This document shows positions 23,091 through 38,300 of a DNA stretch of 64,000 nucleotides, piece after piece (position 1 is the stretch's first letter; every line of letters begins with the position of its first letter). The position numbers were made by a program, and so were the translations under genes. Below the pieces are notes generated by a model that was given only the letters and a program-made list of their open reading frames with translations, was not told the DNA's origin and searched no databases. The stretch is from Isoetes taiwanensis (taxonomy: Eukaryota > Streptophyta > Lycopodiopsida > Isoetales > Isoetaceae), in the NCBI GenBank assembly GCA_021234155.1, contig JAJEKV010000001.1, positions 16,685,491 to 16,749,490 on the forward strand. Direction: 5' to 3'.

Positions 23091-26000
23091 AAGCGCCAAA
23101 GTAGCTCACTTCCATCACACTGTGGTCAATTGGCCTAGGATGTGCATCGCGGGGATCTTGTCGTGGAGGCGTGAGTGTTTCCTTCTTTTAAAACGGCCGT
23201 GTAACTTGCTCCCTAGGGTAATTTAAATTATTCGGGCGATTTGGGAGTCTATTTGCCATTCGGAACATCCCGTGCGACGACAAAACGATCGCCCGGTTTC
23301 TACAAAGTAGACATCGGGGCCCCATGCGGTTTGACAAGTTCTCGGGACCGATCACGGAATCTTTTGGACCTTCGAAGAGGGGCCCTGACGGAGGATCCAA
23401 CGGTCGGATAGGGGGCGGGCTCGGGGAGGTGGTCGTTAAATCTCGACCCGGGGAAGCTGCCGGGAAGGGCTGCCTCGGGAACTTTTGGATCCGCCTCACG
23501 GGGTCAGGACTCTCCCCTCTTGTGAGGGATCCCCAAGGTCCTGGCCTCGTTTGACTTGGGGAAGGGTGCGGCTGGTTTGCCACAGCGGGCTGCCCGGCCG
23601 TTCTAATCTTAACCCTTTGACCTAGACCTTCTCCAGAAATTCGAAAATTGGGCGTGTCTTTGGAGATGAATTAGGGATCCGCTGGCAAAAAGAAATTTAT
23701 TTTAGGTGCAATGCATTAATTGAATTCTGAATGTCTTGCCAGCCAAAAAGCCCCCGACTTCTACGCCGGGAGGAGGAAAGGCCCAAACTCCGCTCCGTCG
23801 GTTCCCCTTGCTCCGGTATTCACCGGAAAGCTCTTCCGGCCCGGTCCCAAGTGCAACAGACCCGGGACTGGGGCCCCAAAGCGTAAACCCTTCTAGAGCA
23901 CGGCAGCCCACGGGGTTTCGTTTGGGAGGCCCTCTCCCTTGTCGGTCGGCGGGGACCTTGCGGAGTGTCTTGAAGTGGGGTTGGGGTGTTGGCCTTGCGG
24001 CCTGGACCCTAAAATCCCTCGGGGCTGCTTGCCCCAAATTTCCTCTCCCCAAGGCCACAGGGGCCGGGCGAGGCGACCTCCCTCTCCCAGAATCAGCGAT
24101 CGACTCTGCCAATGGACTCGAGCGTCGACATTGCCACAGGGGACCAAGTTCGTGGCGGAAGACCACCGAACTCCAAGAAGCGCCAAAGTAGCTCACTTCC
24201 ATCACACTTTCGTAGTCAATTGGCCTAGGATGTGCATGCGGGATCTCTCTTGTCGTGGAGGCGTGAGTGTTTTCCTTCTTCGCCAAAACCGGCCGTGTAA
24301 TTTGCTCCCTAGGGTAATTTAAGCCATTCCGGACGATTTGGCGGGGTCTATTTGCCATTCGGAGCATCCCGGTGCCCGCGACAAAAAGCGATCGCGGTTT
24401 CTACAAAGGCCCCGACATCGGGCGCCCGCGGTTTGACAAGTTCTCCCGGGGCCGATCTGGAATCTTTTGGACCTTCAGAAGAGGGCCCCACGAGCGGAGG
24501 ATCAGCGGTCCGGATAGGGGGCCGGGGCTCGGGGAGGGTGGTCATTAAGCGTCGCGACCAGGGGCTTGGCGCCGGGAAGGGCTGCCTCGGGGAACTTTTG
24601 GATCAGCCTCACGGGGTCAGGACTCTCCCCTCTTGTGAGGGATCCCTGCAAGGTCTGGCCTCGTTTGACTTGGGGAAGGGTGCCAGGCTCGGTTGCCACG
24701 GGCTGCCCGGCCGTTCTAATCTAACCCTTTGACCTAGACCTTCTCAAAAAATTCGAAAAAATTGGGCCGTGTCTTTGGAGATGAATTAGGGATCCATGGC
24801 AAAAACCGGAATTTATTTTAGTGCAATGCATTAATTGCGAATTCACGAATGTCTTGCCCTTTGCAAAAAGCCCCAGACTTCTACTTGCCACATCGGGAGG
24901 AGGAAAGGCCCAAACTCCGCTCGTCGGTTCCCCTTGCTCCATTCTTCTCTTTGCTTCCGGCCGGGTCCCAAGTGCAACAAGCCGGACTCGGCCCCCAAAG
25001 CGTAAACCCTTCTAGGCACGGCAGCCCGCGGGGTTTGCGTTTGGAGCCCTCTCCTTGTCAATCGGGGGGACCTTTGCCCGTGTCTTGAAGTGGAGTTGGG
25101 GTGTTGGCCTTGCCTTGGACCCTAAAATCCCTCCGGGAGGCTGCTTGCCCCAAATTTCCTCTCCCCAGGCCACGGGGCCGGGCCAGGCGACCTCCCTCTC
25201 TCGGGAATCGCGATCGACTCGCCAATGGACTCGAGCGTCGACATTGCCACAGGGGACCAAGTTCCGTGGCCAGAAGACCACCCGAACTCCAAAGCGCCAA
25301 AGTAGCTCACTTCCATCACACTCGTGATCAATTGGCCTAGGATGTGCATGCGGGGATCTTGTCGTGGAGGCGTGAGTGTTTCCTTCTTTAAAAACCGGCC
25401 GTGTAACTTGCTCCCTAGGGTAATTTACATGCCATTCGGACGATTTGGCGGGGTCTATTTGCCATTCGGAGCATCCCGGTGCCCGCGACAAAAGCAGTCT
25501 TGCGGTTTCTACAAAGGCCGACATCGGGGCGCCCGCGGTTTGACAAAGTTCTCCCGGACCCGATCTGGAATCTTTTGGACCTTCAGAAGGGGCCACGAGC
25601 GGAGGATCAGCGGTGGGATAGGGGCAGGGCTCGGGGAGGTGGTCATGGCGTCAAAGCCAGGAAGGGGGCCCGGAAGAGCTGCCTCGAGAACTTTTGGATC
25701 CAGCCTCACGGGGTCAGGACTCTCCCCTCTTGTGAGGATCCCTGCAGGTCCTGGCCTCGTTTGACTTGGGGAAGGGTGCCAGGCTTCGGTTGCCACAGCG
25801 GGCTGCCCGACCCGTTCTATCTTAACCCTTTGACCTAGACCTTCTCAGAAAATTCGAAAATTGGGCGTGTCTTTGGGAGATGAATTAGGGATCCCGGCAA
25901 AAAGCGAATTTATTTTAGGTGCAATGCATTAATTGCGAATTCTGAATGTCTTGCCAGCTGCAAAAGCCCCCCGACTTCTACTTGCCACATCCGGAGGAGG

Positions 26001-29000
26001 AAAGGCCCAAACTCCATTCCGTCGGTTCCCCTTGCTCCGTATTCTCCATTTTGCTTCTACCGGCCCGGTCCCAAGTGCAGCAGACCGGGGACTTCGGCCC
26101 CAAAGCGTAAACCCTTCTAGAGCACGGCAGCCCACGGGGTTTCGTTTGGAGGCCCCTCTCCTTGTCCGGTCGGTAGGGACCTTGCTGCAGGTGTCTTGAA
26201 GTGGAGTTGGGGTGTTGGCCTTGGAGGCGCGGACCCTAAAATCCCTCCGGAGGCTGCTTGCCCCAAATTTCCTCTCCCAAGGCCACGAGGGGCCGGGAGG
26301 CGACCTCCCCTCTCAGGAATGCGCGATCTGACTCTGCCAATGGACTCAAGCGTCGACATTGCCACAGGGGACCAAGTTCCGTGGCGAACCACCCGAACTC
26401 CAAGCGCCAAAGTAGCTCACTTCCATCACACTTTCGTAGTCAATGGCCTAGGATGTGCATGCGGGATCTTGTCGTGGAGGCGTGAGTGTTTCCTTCTTCA
26501 TAAAACCCATTCAGGTGTAACTTGCTCCCTAGGGTAATTTACCGATTCCGGACGATTTGGCGGGGTCTATTGCCATTAGGAACATCCCGGTGCCCGCGAC
26601 AAAAGCAGTCTTACGGTTTCTACAAAGCCGAGGCTCCCGGGGCCCATGGTTTGACAAGTTCTCGGACCCGATCTGGAATCTTTTGGACCTTCGAAGAAGG
26701 GCCCACGAGCGGAGGATCAACGGTGGGATAGGGGAGCCGGGCTCTCGGGAGGGTGGTCATTAAGCGTCACGACCAGGGGCGCTGCCGCGAGGAAGAGCTG
26801 CCTCGGGGGAACTTTTGGATCCAGCCTCACGGGGTCAGGACTCTCCCCTCTTGTGAGGGGATCCACCGCAAGGTCACGGCCTCGTTTGACTTGGGGAAGG
26901 GTGCGGCTTCGGTTGCCCAGCGGGCTGCCCGCCGTTCCTATCTCTAACCCTTTGACCTAGACCTTCTCAGAAAATTCCGAAAAGTGGGCGTGTCTTTGGA
27001 GATGAATTAGGGATCCCATTTGTGGCAGAATTTATTTTAGGTGCAATGCATTAATTGCGAATTCTGAATGTCTTGCCACTTTGCAAAAGCCCGCTTCTAC
27101 TTGCCACATCGGGGAGGAAAGGCCCAAACTCCAGCTTCATTCGGTTCCCCTTGCTCCCGTATTCTCGGTTGGCTGCTTCGGCCGGGGTCCCAAGTGCAGC
27201 AGGACCGGGGACTTCGGCCCCAAAGCGTAAACCCTTCTAGAGCACGGCAGCCCACGGGGTTTGCGTTTGGGAGGCCCTCTCCTTGTCCGGTCAGTAGGGA
27301 CCTTGCTTGTAGTGTCTTGAAGTGGAGTTGGGGTGTTGGCCTTGAGCCTTGGACCCTAAAATCCCTCCGGAGCTGCTTGCCCCAAATTTCCTCTCCCCAA
27401 GGCCACGGGGCCGGGCGGGCGACCTCCCTCTCAGGAATCAGCGATCGACTCTGCCAATGGACTCGAGAGCGTCGACATTGCCACTGGGACCAAGTTAGTG
27501 GCGGAAGACCACCCGAACTCAAGAAGCGCCAAAGTAGCTCACTTCCATCACACTCGTAGTCAATTGGCCTAGGATGTGCATGCGGGATCTTGGGTGGGTG
27601 AGTGTTTCCTTCTTTTTGTAAAACGGCCAGTGTAACTTGCTCCCTAGGGTAATTTAGCCATTCGGACGATTTGGCGGGGATCTATTTTGCCATTCAGGAG
27701 CATCCCCGGTGCGACGACAAAGCATTGCGGTTTCTACAAGGCCCGACATCCAGGGGCGCCCAGGGTTTGACAAGTTCTCCCGGGACCGTCGGAATCTTTT
27801 GGACCTTCGAAAGGGCCCTGAGCGGAGGATCAACGGGGATAGGGGCCTCGGGAGGTGGTCATTAAGCGTCTCGGCCAGGGGGCTGCCGGAAGAGGGCCTC
27901 GGGGAACTTTTGGATCCAGCCTCTGGAGTGGGACTCTCCCCCTCTTGTGAGGATCCCTCCAGGTCTGGCCTCGTTTGACTTGGGGAAGGGTGCGGCTCGG
28001 TTGCCACCTGCGGGCTGCCCCGGCCGTTCCTAATCTTAACCCTTTGACCTAGACCTTCTCAGAAAATTCGAAAATTGGGCGTGTCTTTGGAGATGAATTA
28101 GGGATCCCGGCAAAAACGAATTTATTTTTATGCAATGCATTAATTAAATTCTGAATGTCTTGCCCTTTGCAAAAGCCCCCGACTTCTACTTGCCACATCG
28201 GGGAGGAGGAGGGGCCCAAACTCCGCTCCGTCCGGTTCCCCTTGCTCCGTATTCTCCATTTGCTTTTGCCGGCCGGGTCCCAAGTGCAGGAGGGCCGGGG
28301 ACTGGGCCCCAAAAGCGTAAACCCTTCTGAGCACGGCAGCCCACGGGGTTTACGTTTGAGAGGCCCCTCTCCTTGTCGGTCGGCGGGACCTTGCGGAGTG
28401 TCTTAGTGGAGTTGGGGTGTTGGCCTTGGCCTTGGACCCTAAAATCCCTCGGGCTGCTTGCCCCAAATTTCCTCTCCCCAAGGCCCCACGGGCCGGACGA
28501 GGCGACCTCCCCTCTCGAATGGCGATCGACTCTGCCAATGGACTCGGAATCATTGACATTGCCACGGGGACCAGGATTCCAGTGGCCGAAGACCACCCGA
28601 ACTCCAAGAAGCCAAAGTAGCTCACTTCCATCACACTCGTAGTCAATTGGCCTAGGATGTGCATGCGGGGATCTTGTCGTGGAGGAAGTGTTTCCTTCTT
28701 CAAAAACCGACCGTGTAACTTGCTCCCCTAGGGTAATTTAATTTCATTCGGGACGATTTAGGCGAGGGTCTATTGCCATTAGAGACATCCCAGGTGCGAG
28801 ACGACAAAAGCGGTCTCGGGTTTCTGGTAAACATCCCAGGCGCCCAGCCCGGTTTGACAAGTTCTCCCGGACCGATCTGGAATCTTTTGGACCTTCCCGA
28901 AGAGGGCCCACTGAGCGGAGGATCCAGCGGTCAGGATAGGGGAGGCGGGCTCCAGGAGGTGGTCGATGCGTCGACCAGGGGAGGCTGGTTGCCCGGGAAA

Positions 29001-29298
29001 AGGAGCTGCCTGGGAACTTTTTGGATCCGCCTCCTCGGGTGGGACTCTCCCCCCTCTTGTGAGGATCCCTCCAAAGGTCGGCCTCGTTGTGGCAGGGGAA
29101 GGGTGCGGCTTCGGTTGCCACACAGCGGGCTGCCTGAGCCGTTCTAATGCTAACCCCTTTGACCCTAGACCTTCTCCGAAAATTCCGAAGAATTGGGCGT
29201 GTGCTTTGGAGATGGATTAGGGATCAGCAAAAAACCGGAATTTATTTTTCGTGCAATGCATTAATTGAATTCACGAATGTCTTGCCCTTTAAAGCCCC

Positions 29299-29398
29299 NN
29301 NNNNNNNNNNNNNNNNNNNNNNNNNNNNNNNNNNNNNNNNNNNNNNNNNNNNNNNNNNNNNNNNNNNNNNNNNNNNNNNNNNNNNNNNNNNNNNNNNN
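29299..29398. other. assembly gap (100 N)
   Basis: Exactly 100 undetermined bases inside a satellite unit, between AAAGCCCC and CGACTTCTAC, which are adjacent in other units. The conventional size suggests a gap of unknown or near-zero length. Confidence 0.95.
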
Positions 29399-32300
29399 CG
29401 ACTTCTACTTGCCCACATAGGGAGGAGGAAAGGCCCAAACTCGCTCGTCCAGGAGTTCCCTTTGCTCGTGTTCACCATTTAGCGCTTCGGCGGGTCCCAG
29501 GTGCGGGGCCGGTTCGGCCCCAGCGTACGTAAACCGCTTCTAGGCACGGCGTACGGGGTTTTGCGTTTGAGGAAGAGGCCCTCTCCTTGTCAGTCGGCGG
29601 GACGCTGGCAGCGTGTCTTGAAGATGGAGTTGGGGTGTTGGCGTGACTGGCGGACCCTAAATCCCCTCCGTTTAGCGCCCAATTTCCTCTCCCAAGGCCA
29701 CGGGGCGGTGGGCGACCTCCCCTCACCGAGATGGCGATAAAATGCGCGGTAGTTTCCGAGCGTGGAGCATTGCCACAGGGACCAAGTTAAAAGTGGCCAG
29801 AAGACCACCCGGAGACTCAAGAAGCGCCAAAGTAGCTCGCTTCCATCACACTCGTAGTCAATTGGCCTAGGATGTGCATGGGGATACTGTCGTGGAGGGA
29901 AAGACGTGATTGTTCCTTCCTTCGCAAAACCGACCATTGTAACTTGCTCCCTAGGAGGTAATTTCGCCATTCTGGGCTTGGGGCAGGGTCTGGCCCGCAT
30001 TCCGGGCATCCCTGACAAACGACAAAGCGATCGCGTTTCTACAAAGACATCGGGGCGCCCATGGTTTGACAAGTTCTCCCCGGGACGTCTGGAATCTTTT
30101 GGACCTTCGAAGGGCCCGCGGCAGGAGGATCAGCAGGTGGGGATGGGGAGCCGGGCTCGGGGAGGGTGGTCATTAGCGTGCAGCCCGAGGCAGGAAAGGG
30201 CACGCAGGGAACTTTGAGTCCATACTCACGGGGTCAGGACTCTCCCCTCTTGTGAGGGGATCCCTCAAGGTCTGGCCTGCGGCTTGGGGAAGGGGTGCAG
30301 TGGGGACACAGGCTGGAAGCCGTTCCATCACTAACCCTTTGACCTAGACAGCTTCTCAGAAAATTCAGTAGGTAGGTGTCTTTGGAGATAGATGGGATCA
30401 GCTGGCCATAGGAATTTGTTTTGTTGTCATTAATTGCAATTCTGAATGTCTTACCCACTGCAAAAGCCCCCGACTTCTACTTGCCACATGCGGGGAGGAG
30501 GGGAAGGCCCAAACTCGCTCCGTCGATTCCACTTGCTTAAAAGTATTCTACCAGTACCTTTGCTTTCTGGCCAGGTCCAGAGTGCAGAACCCGAGTTCGG
30601 CCCCAAAGCGTGAAACCCTTCACAGAGCACGGCAGCCCACGGGGTTGCGTTTGAGGCCTCTCCTTGGTCGGTAGGGACTAGCAGCGTGTCTTGAAGTGGG
30701 TTAGGTGTTGGCCTTGAGGCTTGGACCTAAATCCTAGGAGGCTGCCCTTTAAAATTTCCCTCTCCCACAATTACAGGGGCCGGGCCAGGCGACCTCGCTC
30801 TCGGGTCGCCCGATGACTCGCAATGGACTCCGAGCGTGAGCATTGCCACTGGGGACCGAGGCCCGGTGGCGAGAGGATGCAGAGCTCCAGAGCGCCCAAA
30901 GTAGCTCACTTCCATCACACTCGTAGTCAATTGTGGCTAAGTTATTGCATGCGGGATCTTTGGAAAGTGGAGTGAGTGTTGTTTCCTTCTTTGCTTGAAA
31001 ACCGATATTGCATTGCTCCCCTAGGGTAATTCCATTCCAGGACGATTTAGTAGGTGTGCCCCAGGAATCTGGGCATTCATGAGCCGGGTTCCCTGGGCCC
31101 GGGCAGCTCCGGGGCCTTGTGATTTGACAAGTTCTCAGGACGATCTGGAATCTTTGGACAGCCTAGAAGGGAGGGCCTGAGCGGAGGATCCCTTGGGTCC
31201 GGACAGGAGGGCTCAGGAAGGAGGAGACCGGGCCGTGCTTGTCACGACCAGGGGGAAGCGGCCCGAGAAGAGGCACCTGGGAACTTTTAGATCCCGCCTC
31301 ACTGGGAGTCAGGACTCTCTCCCTGCCCAGCCACAGGGGATCCTCCCGAGTCCCCGGCTCGTTCCGGCAGGGAAGGGGTGCGATTTCGGTTGCCCGCCCG
31401 GGGCTGCCCGACCGTTCTAATAACGCTGACCTAAGACGCTACCAGAAAATTCCGAAGAAATTGGGCGTGTCGCGGAGATGAATTAGGATCCGTGGCAAAA
31501 AGCGAGATTTATTTTGGGTACGGCCATTAATTAAATTTCTGATGTGCTTACCCTTTACCAGCGCCCACGACTTCCTACTTGCCGCCGGAGGAGGAAGGCT
31601 AAACTCCCGCTCCATCCGGTTCCACTTGCTCGATATTCACCATTTGGCTGCTTCGGCCAGTCCCAGGGTGCAGCAGGGCAGGACTCACGGCCCAAAGCGT
31701 CAGAAGCCAGCCTACAGAGGCACGGCAGCCCGCGGGGTTCGTTGGAGGCCCTCTCCTTGTCGGTCGGCGGGACGCCCGTGTGCTTGAAGAGTGGAGTTGG
31801 AATTGTTTGGCGGAGGCGGACCTAAAATCCCCTCTCCGAGGCCTGCTTGCCCAAATTTCCTCCCCAAGGCCACAGGGAACCGGGGCCAGGCCTGGCTCTC
31901 TCGCCGAATCGCTGATCTGACTCTGCCATGGACTCCAGAGGCGTCGGCCCATTTGCCCTGAGGGACCAAGTTCCGTGGCAGACCACCCGAACTCCAAGAA
32001 GCGCCAAAGTAGCTCACTTCCATCACACTGCAGTAGTCCATTGGCCTAGGATGTGCATGCGAGGATATGCGTGGAAGTGAGTGTGTTTCCTTCTTTACAT
32101 AAAACCGGCCAGATACGACTTGCTCTAAGGGTAATTTAAGCCATTCAGGACCCGATTTGGCGGGGATTTCTGTTGCCATTCAGGAGCATCCAGGTGCCGA
32201 CGACAAAACTGATGGGTTTCTACAAAGTATTGCTTGTGGGCATCCGGGGCCGCCCAGCGGTTTGACAAAGTTCAGGACGATCTTGCGGACCTTCGAAGAG

Positions 32301-35300
32301 GGCCCACGAGCGAGGAGGATCCAGCGATTGAGATAGGGGGCTTCACGGGCCAGGAGTGAGGCCAGTGCTGCGGCCGGGGCTTGTTGCCGAGGGAAAAGGA
32401 GCTGCCTCGGGGAACTTTTTAGATCCAGCCTCACGGGGAGTCGGGAACTCTCCCTCTTGTGAGGATCCTCAAGGTCACGGCCTCGTTTGACTTGGGGAAA
32501 GTGCCCGGCTTCGGTTGCCTGGCGGGCTGCCACGACATTATCACTAACCCTGCTTTGGCCTAGACCTTCTCAGAAAATTCGAAGAATTGCCAAGGCAGGT
32601 GTCTTTGAAGGAGATGAATTAGGGATCCCGGCAAAAGCCGAATTTATTTACCGTTTGAAAATGCGCATTAATTGCGAATTCTACGAATGTCTTACCCGCT
32701 ATAGCGCCCGACTGCACCACATGGGAGGAGGAAAATTTGGCTTCAAAGCTCGATGGAGTTCCCTTGCTCATTATTCTCGAGGTAGCGCGCTACCGGCCGG
32801 TCCCAAGTGCAGCAGGGCCGGGGACTGCGGCCCCAAAGCGTGAAAGCCCTTCAGAGCACGCGGCAACCCGCGGGGTTTACACCGTTTGGTGAGCCCTCTC
32901 CCTTGGCGGTCAGGCGGGACCTTAGCGCCCGTGTCGCAGAGATGAGTTGGGGTGTTGGCAGGCGCGAGACCCTGGCTCCCTCCGGGCTGCTTGCCCAAAT
33001 TTCCCTCCCAAGGCCACGGGGACGGGCCAGGCGACCTCCATCTCACGGTCGCGTCGACTGCGCCAATGGACTCGAGCGTCGACGTACGCCGGGATAATAG
33101 CCAAGTTCAGGTGGCGAGGAAGACCGCGCAGAACTCAAGCGCTGAAGTAGCTCACTTCCATCACACTGCGTGGTCCGATTGGCCTAGGATATTGCATCGC
33201 GGGGATCAACATGCCGTGGGCGTGAGTGTTTCCTTCTTTACATAAAACCGGCGGAGTGTAACTTTATGCAAGGGTAATTTAAGCCATTCGAGAGACCCAT
33301 TTGAGGGTCTATTTGCCATTCGGGCATCCCGATACTTGGGAAGCGACAAGCAGTCACGGTTTCTCTGGTAGACATCGGGGCCCGTGGTTTGACAAGTTCT
33401 CTGGGCCAGGTCACGGAATCTTTTGGACCTTCGAGAGGCCTGAGCGGAGGGATCAGCAGTCCGGATAGAGGAGCGGGCCTAGGGAGGGTGGTCGTGGCGT
33501 GTCTGACCCGGAGGCCCGGCGCGAGGGAAGAGCGCCTGCAGGGAACTTTTTGGATCAGCCTCTCTGGGGTCGGGACTCTCCCCTCTTGTGAGGATCACAC
33601 CCAAGGAGTCAGCCTCGTTTGACTTGGGGAAGGGTGCGGCTCGGTTGCCCACCTTGAGGCTGCCCGGCCCGGATTCCTATCACTAACCCTTTGACCTAGA
33701 CCTTCTCGAAAATTCGAAGGGTAAGAGTAGTGTCTTGGAGATGAATTAGGGATCCATTTGGCAAAAAGCCCAGAATTTATTTTAGTGCAATGCATTAATT
33801 GAATTCTGAGAATGTCTTGCCAGCGCAAAAGCCCCCGACTTCACCCACATCGGGGAGGAGGAAAGGCCAGCTCATGGGCCAGTTCCCTTGCTTTCGAGTA
33901 TTCTAGAACTGCTTCGGCCAGTCCCAGGGTACCTTGAACCCGGGACTTCATTTTAAAGCGTAAACCCTTACAGAGCACGGCAGCCCACCCGGGGTTTGCA
34001 CGTTTGGAGGCCCCCCCTCCTTGTGTCAAATTCGGCGGGACTAGCGTGTCTTGAAGTGGAGTTGGGGTGGTGGCCTTGACGGACCCTAAAATCCCCTCGG
34101 GAAGTGCTTGCCCCAAATTTCCTCTCCCAAGGCCACGGGGGCCGGACGAGGCGACCCCTCGGGGTCGCGATCTGACTCGCGGCGGACTCGAGCGTCGACT
34201 GCCACAGGGACCCAAGGATTCGTGGCGGAAGACCACCCGAACTCAAGAAGCGCCAAAGTAGCACAAGCACTTCCATCACACTTTCGTAGTCAATTTGGCC
34301 TAGGATGTGCATGCGGGGATCGCATGCGTGGAGGCGTGAAGTGTTTTCCTTTCCTTCGCCAAAACCGGCCCAGGTGTAACGCCCTTAGGGTAATTTTAGC
34401 CATTACGAGACGATTTGTGAGGGGTCTATTCTCGACCAGGAGCATCCCCAGGTGCCCGAACTGACAAAGCAGTCGCGGTTTCTACAAAGTAGACATCCCG
34501 GGGCCAGCGGTTTGACAAATTCTCGGGGCCGTCTACGGAATCTTTGGACCTTCTAGAAGAGGGGCTGACGGAGGAGGGATCAGGGATGAGGCCCGGGCTC
34601 AGGAGAGTGGTCGTGCTTGTCTCCGGCCAGGGGCCGAGAAGAGGCTGCCTGGGAACTTTTAGATCCCGCCTCTGAGATGGGACTCTCCCCTCTTGGCGAG
34701 GATCCCTCGAGTCTGGCCTCGTTTGACTTGGGGAGGGTGCATTTCGGTTTATACCAGCGAGCACGGCAGATTCTATCACTAACCCTTTGACCTAGACCTT
34801 CTCGAAAGTTCGAAATTGGGCCGTGTGCTGGGTGAATTAGGGATCCCGCTGGCAAAAACCGGAATTCGTGCAATGCATTAATTGCAGGTTACGATGTCTT
34901 GCCGCACAAAGCGCCCCCGACTTCGCGCACATCGGGAGGAGGAAGGGCCCAACTCCGCTCCGTCAGTTCCCTTGCTCCGTATTCTCCGGCAACAGCTACC
35001 GGCCAGGTCCCAGTGCAGCAGACCGGGGACTGCGGCCCCAAAGCAAACCCTTCTAGAGGCACGGCGCCCGGGGTTTTCGTTTGGAGAACCTCTCCTTGTC
35101 GGTCCGGCGGGACAGCTAGCAGGTGTCTTGAAGTGGAGTTGGGGTGTTGGCCTTGAGCGCGGACCTAAATCCCTCGGGGCCCTTGCCCCAAATTTCCCTC
35201 TCCCAGGCCAAGGGACCCGGATGAGGCGACCTCAAGCTCTCGAGAATCGCGTCGACTCACGCCAATGGACTCGAGCGTCCGACATTGCCCACAAGGGACC

Positions 35301-38300
35301 AGGATTCCGTGGCGAGGCCGAACTCAAAGAAGCGCCAAGTAGCTCACTTCCATCACCTCGTAGTCAATTGGCCCTGGATGTGCATGCGGGATCTTGTCGT
35401 GGAGGCGTGGTGTTTCCGCCTAACTACCGCCAAAACCGGCCAGGTCTGACTTGCTCCCTAGGGTAATTTAAGCCATTCCGGACCCCGATTTGGGGTCTAT
35501 TTGCCATTCCGGGAGCATCCCCGTGCGAGAGCGACAAAGCAGTCTGCGGTTTCTCTGGCCAGAGCCTTGAAGGGGCGCCCACATGGTTTGACAAGTTCTC
35601 GGGACCCGATCTGGAATCTTTTGGACCTTCAGAAGGGGGGCCCGGCCCACAGGCGGAGGGATCCCAGCGGTGGGATGGGGGGCCCAGGGCTCGGGGAGGA
35701 GTGGTCGTAAGCGTCTGCGACCAGGGGGCTGGCTGCCGAAGAGGCGCCCACCGGGGAACTTTTTTGAATCAGCCTCACAGGGGTCAGGACTCTCCCTCTT
35801 GAGGGGATCCCTCCAGGTCTGGCCTCGTTTGACTTGGGGGAAGGGGTGCCCGGCTCGGTTGCCACAGGGCTGCCGGCCGTTCTAATACTAACCTTTGACC
35901 TAGACGCTTCTCGAAAATTCGAAAAATTGGGCGTGTCAGGATGAATTAGGGATCCGTACGTAAAGCGAATTTATTTGCGTGCAATGCATTAATTGCGAAT
36001 TCTGGAGAATGTCGCTGCCAGCACTTAAGCCCCAGACTTCTACTTGCCCTTCCGGAGGAGGGGAAAGGCCCAAACTCGCTCCGTCGGTTCCTTGCTCCGT
36101 GACTACCGGTACAGCGCTACCGGCCGGGTCCCAAATTACACCTTGGAGCCGGAGTTCGGCCCCAAAACGTAAACGCTACAGGGGAGGCACGGCAACCCAC
36201 GGGGTTTCACGTTTGGAGAGCTCCCTTATGGTCGGCCGGGACCTTTAGGTATCTTGAAGATGAGTTAAGGGTGTTGGCGGCGAGGCCAGCGGACCCTAAA
36301 ATCCCTCGGGCTGCTTTAAATTTCCCTCTCCCAAGGCCACGAAAGGGGACGGGGCGGGCGACCTCCGGGTCGCGTCATTTCGCCAATGGACTCGGAGAAC
36401 GTCGACATTGCCACGGGGACCAAGTTAGTGGCGGAAGACCACCCGAACTCCAAGAAGCGCCAAAGTAGCTCACTTCCATCACACTCGTAGTGTCAATTGG
36501 CCTAGGATATTGCATCGCGAGGATCTTGTCGTGGAAGCGTGATGTGTTCCCTTCTTCATAAAACCGAAATGATCGACTTGCTCCCTAAGGGTAATTTATT
36601 CATTAGGGACGATTTGGTCTATTGCCATTAGGAGCATCCCCAGGTGCCCGAGCGATAAAACGTGCCCCGGTTTCTACAGAAGTGACATCGGGGCGCCCAG
36701 CGGTTTTGACAAAGGGTTACTCCGGTGGGAATCTGGAATCGCACGGACGCTTCCCGAAGGGGCCACGAGCGGAGGATCCAGCAGTCGGATAGGGGAGCGG
36801 GCTGGGAGGAGTGTCGTGGCGTGCGAGCCAGGGGGGCCCGAGGAAGAGGCTGCCTGGGGGAACTTTTGAATCACGCCTCACGGGGGTCCGGGACTCTACT
36901 CCCCTCTTGTGAGGATCCTCCCGGAGTCGGCACCTCGTTTGACTTGGGAAGGGGTGCAGCTGGTTGCCTGGCGAGGGCTGCCCAGGCAGATTCTATCTTA
37001 ACCCTTTGACCTAGACCTTCTCAGAAAATTCGAAGAATTGGGCGTGTCTTTGGAGATGAATTAGGGATCGGCTTAAAAACCGAATTTATTACCCCGTTGC
37101 AATGCATTAATTCGCGAAGATTCTGAATGTCTTGCCATACCAAAAGCCCCAGAGCTTCTACTTGCCACATCGGGGAGGAGAAGGCCAAACTTCCGCTCAG
37201 GTAGTTCCCCTTACTTTCCGTGTTCTCAGGCTGGCGCCTGGGCGGGTTGGAGTGCAGCGAGACCGGGACTCGGCCCCAAAGTAAGCCCTTCTAGAGCACG
37301 GCAGCCCACGGGGTTTCGTTTAGGAGGCTTCGCGCTCGGTCAGTAGGGACCTTGCCCGGAGTGTCTTGAGAGATGGAGTTGGGGTGTTGGCCCGGCAGGC
37401 GGACCCTAAAATCCCTCCCGGGCTGCTTGCCCCAAATTTCCTCTCCCAAGGCCACGGGGCCAGGGCCAGGCGACCTAAGCTCTCCGGGAATCAGCGATCC
37501 CGACTCTGCCAATGGACTCGAGCGGTCGACATTTACAGGGGACCAAGTTCCGTGGCGAAGACCACCGGGAACTCCAAGAAGCGCCAAAGTAGCTCACTTC
37601 CATCACACTTTCATTAGTCAATTGGCTAGGATGTGCATCGCGGGATCTCGTCGTGGAGAGCGTGGAGATGTTCCCGCTACTTTACAAAACCGTAGTCAAC
37701 TTGCTCCCTAGGGTAATTTACCAGCCATTCAGGACGATTTAGCGGGGTCTATTACCGATAGAACATCCGGAATGCCCGACGACAAAAGCAGTCGCGGTTT
37801 CTTTCGGTCAGGCATCGGGCGGCCAGCCGGTTTGACAAGTTCTCGGACTGATCACGGAATCTTTGGACCTTCGAAGAGGGGCCACGGCGGAGGATCAACG
37901 GTCGGATAGGGGAGCGGGCTCCGGGAGGTGGTCATTGGCGATGCGGCCCCGAGGCCTTACCGAGGAAGGGCTGCCTCGAGGAGCTTTGGATCGCCTCACG
38001 GGGTGGGACTCTCCCCTCTTGTGGGGATCCACGCAGGTCGGCCTGGTTTGACTTGGGAAGGGTGCGGCTCGGTTGCTTACTGGCGGGCTGCCCGTGGATT
38101 CCTATCTTAACCAACTGACCTAGACCTTCTCAGAAATTGAAAATTGGGCCGTGTGCTGGAGATGAATTAGGGATCCGGCAAAAGCCGAATTTTATTTTCG
38201 TGCAATACATTAATTATTCTTGAATTCACGAATGTCTTGCAAAAGCCCCGACTTCTGCTTGCCACATCGGGAGGAGGAAGGCCCAAACTCGCTCAGGTCG

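Noticed and set aside
23702..24367. A 221-codon minus-strand frame and many similar frames in the array
   Set aside because: The frames are not kept between satellite units. Their length reflects high GC content and few stop codons, not selection.
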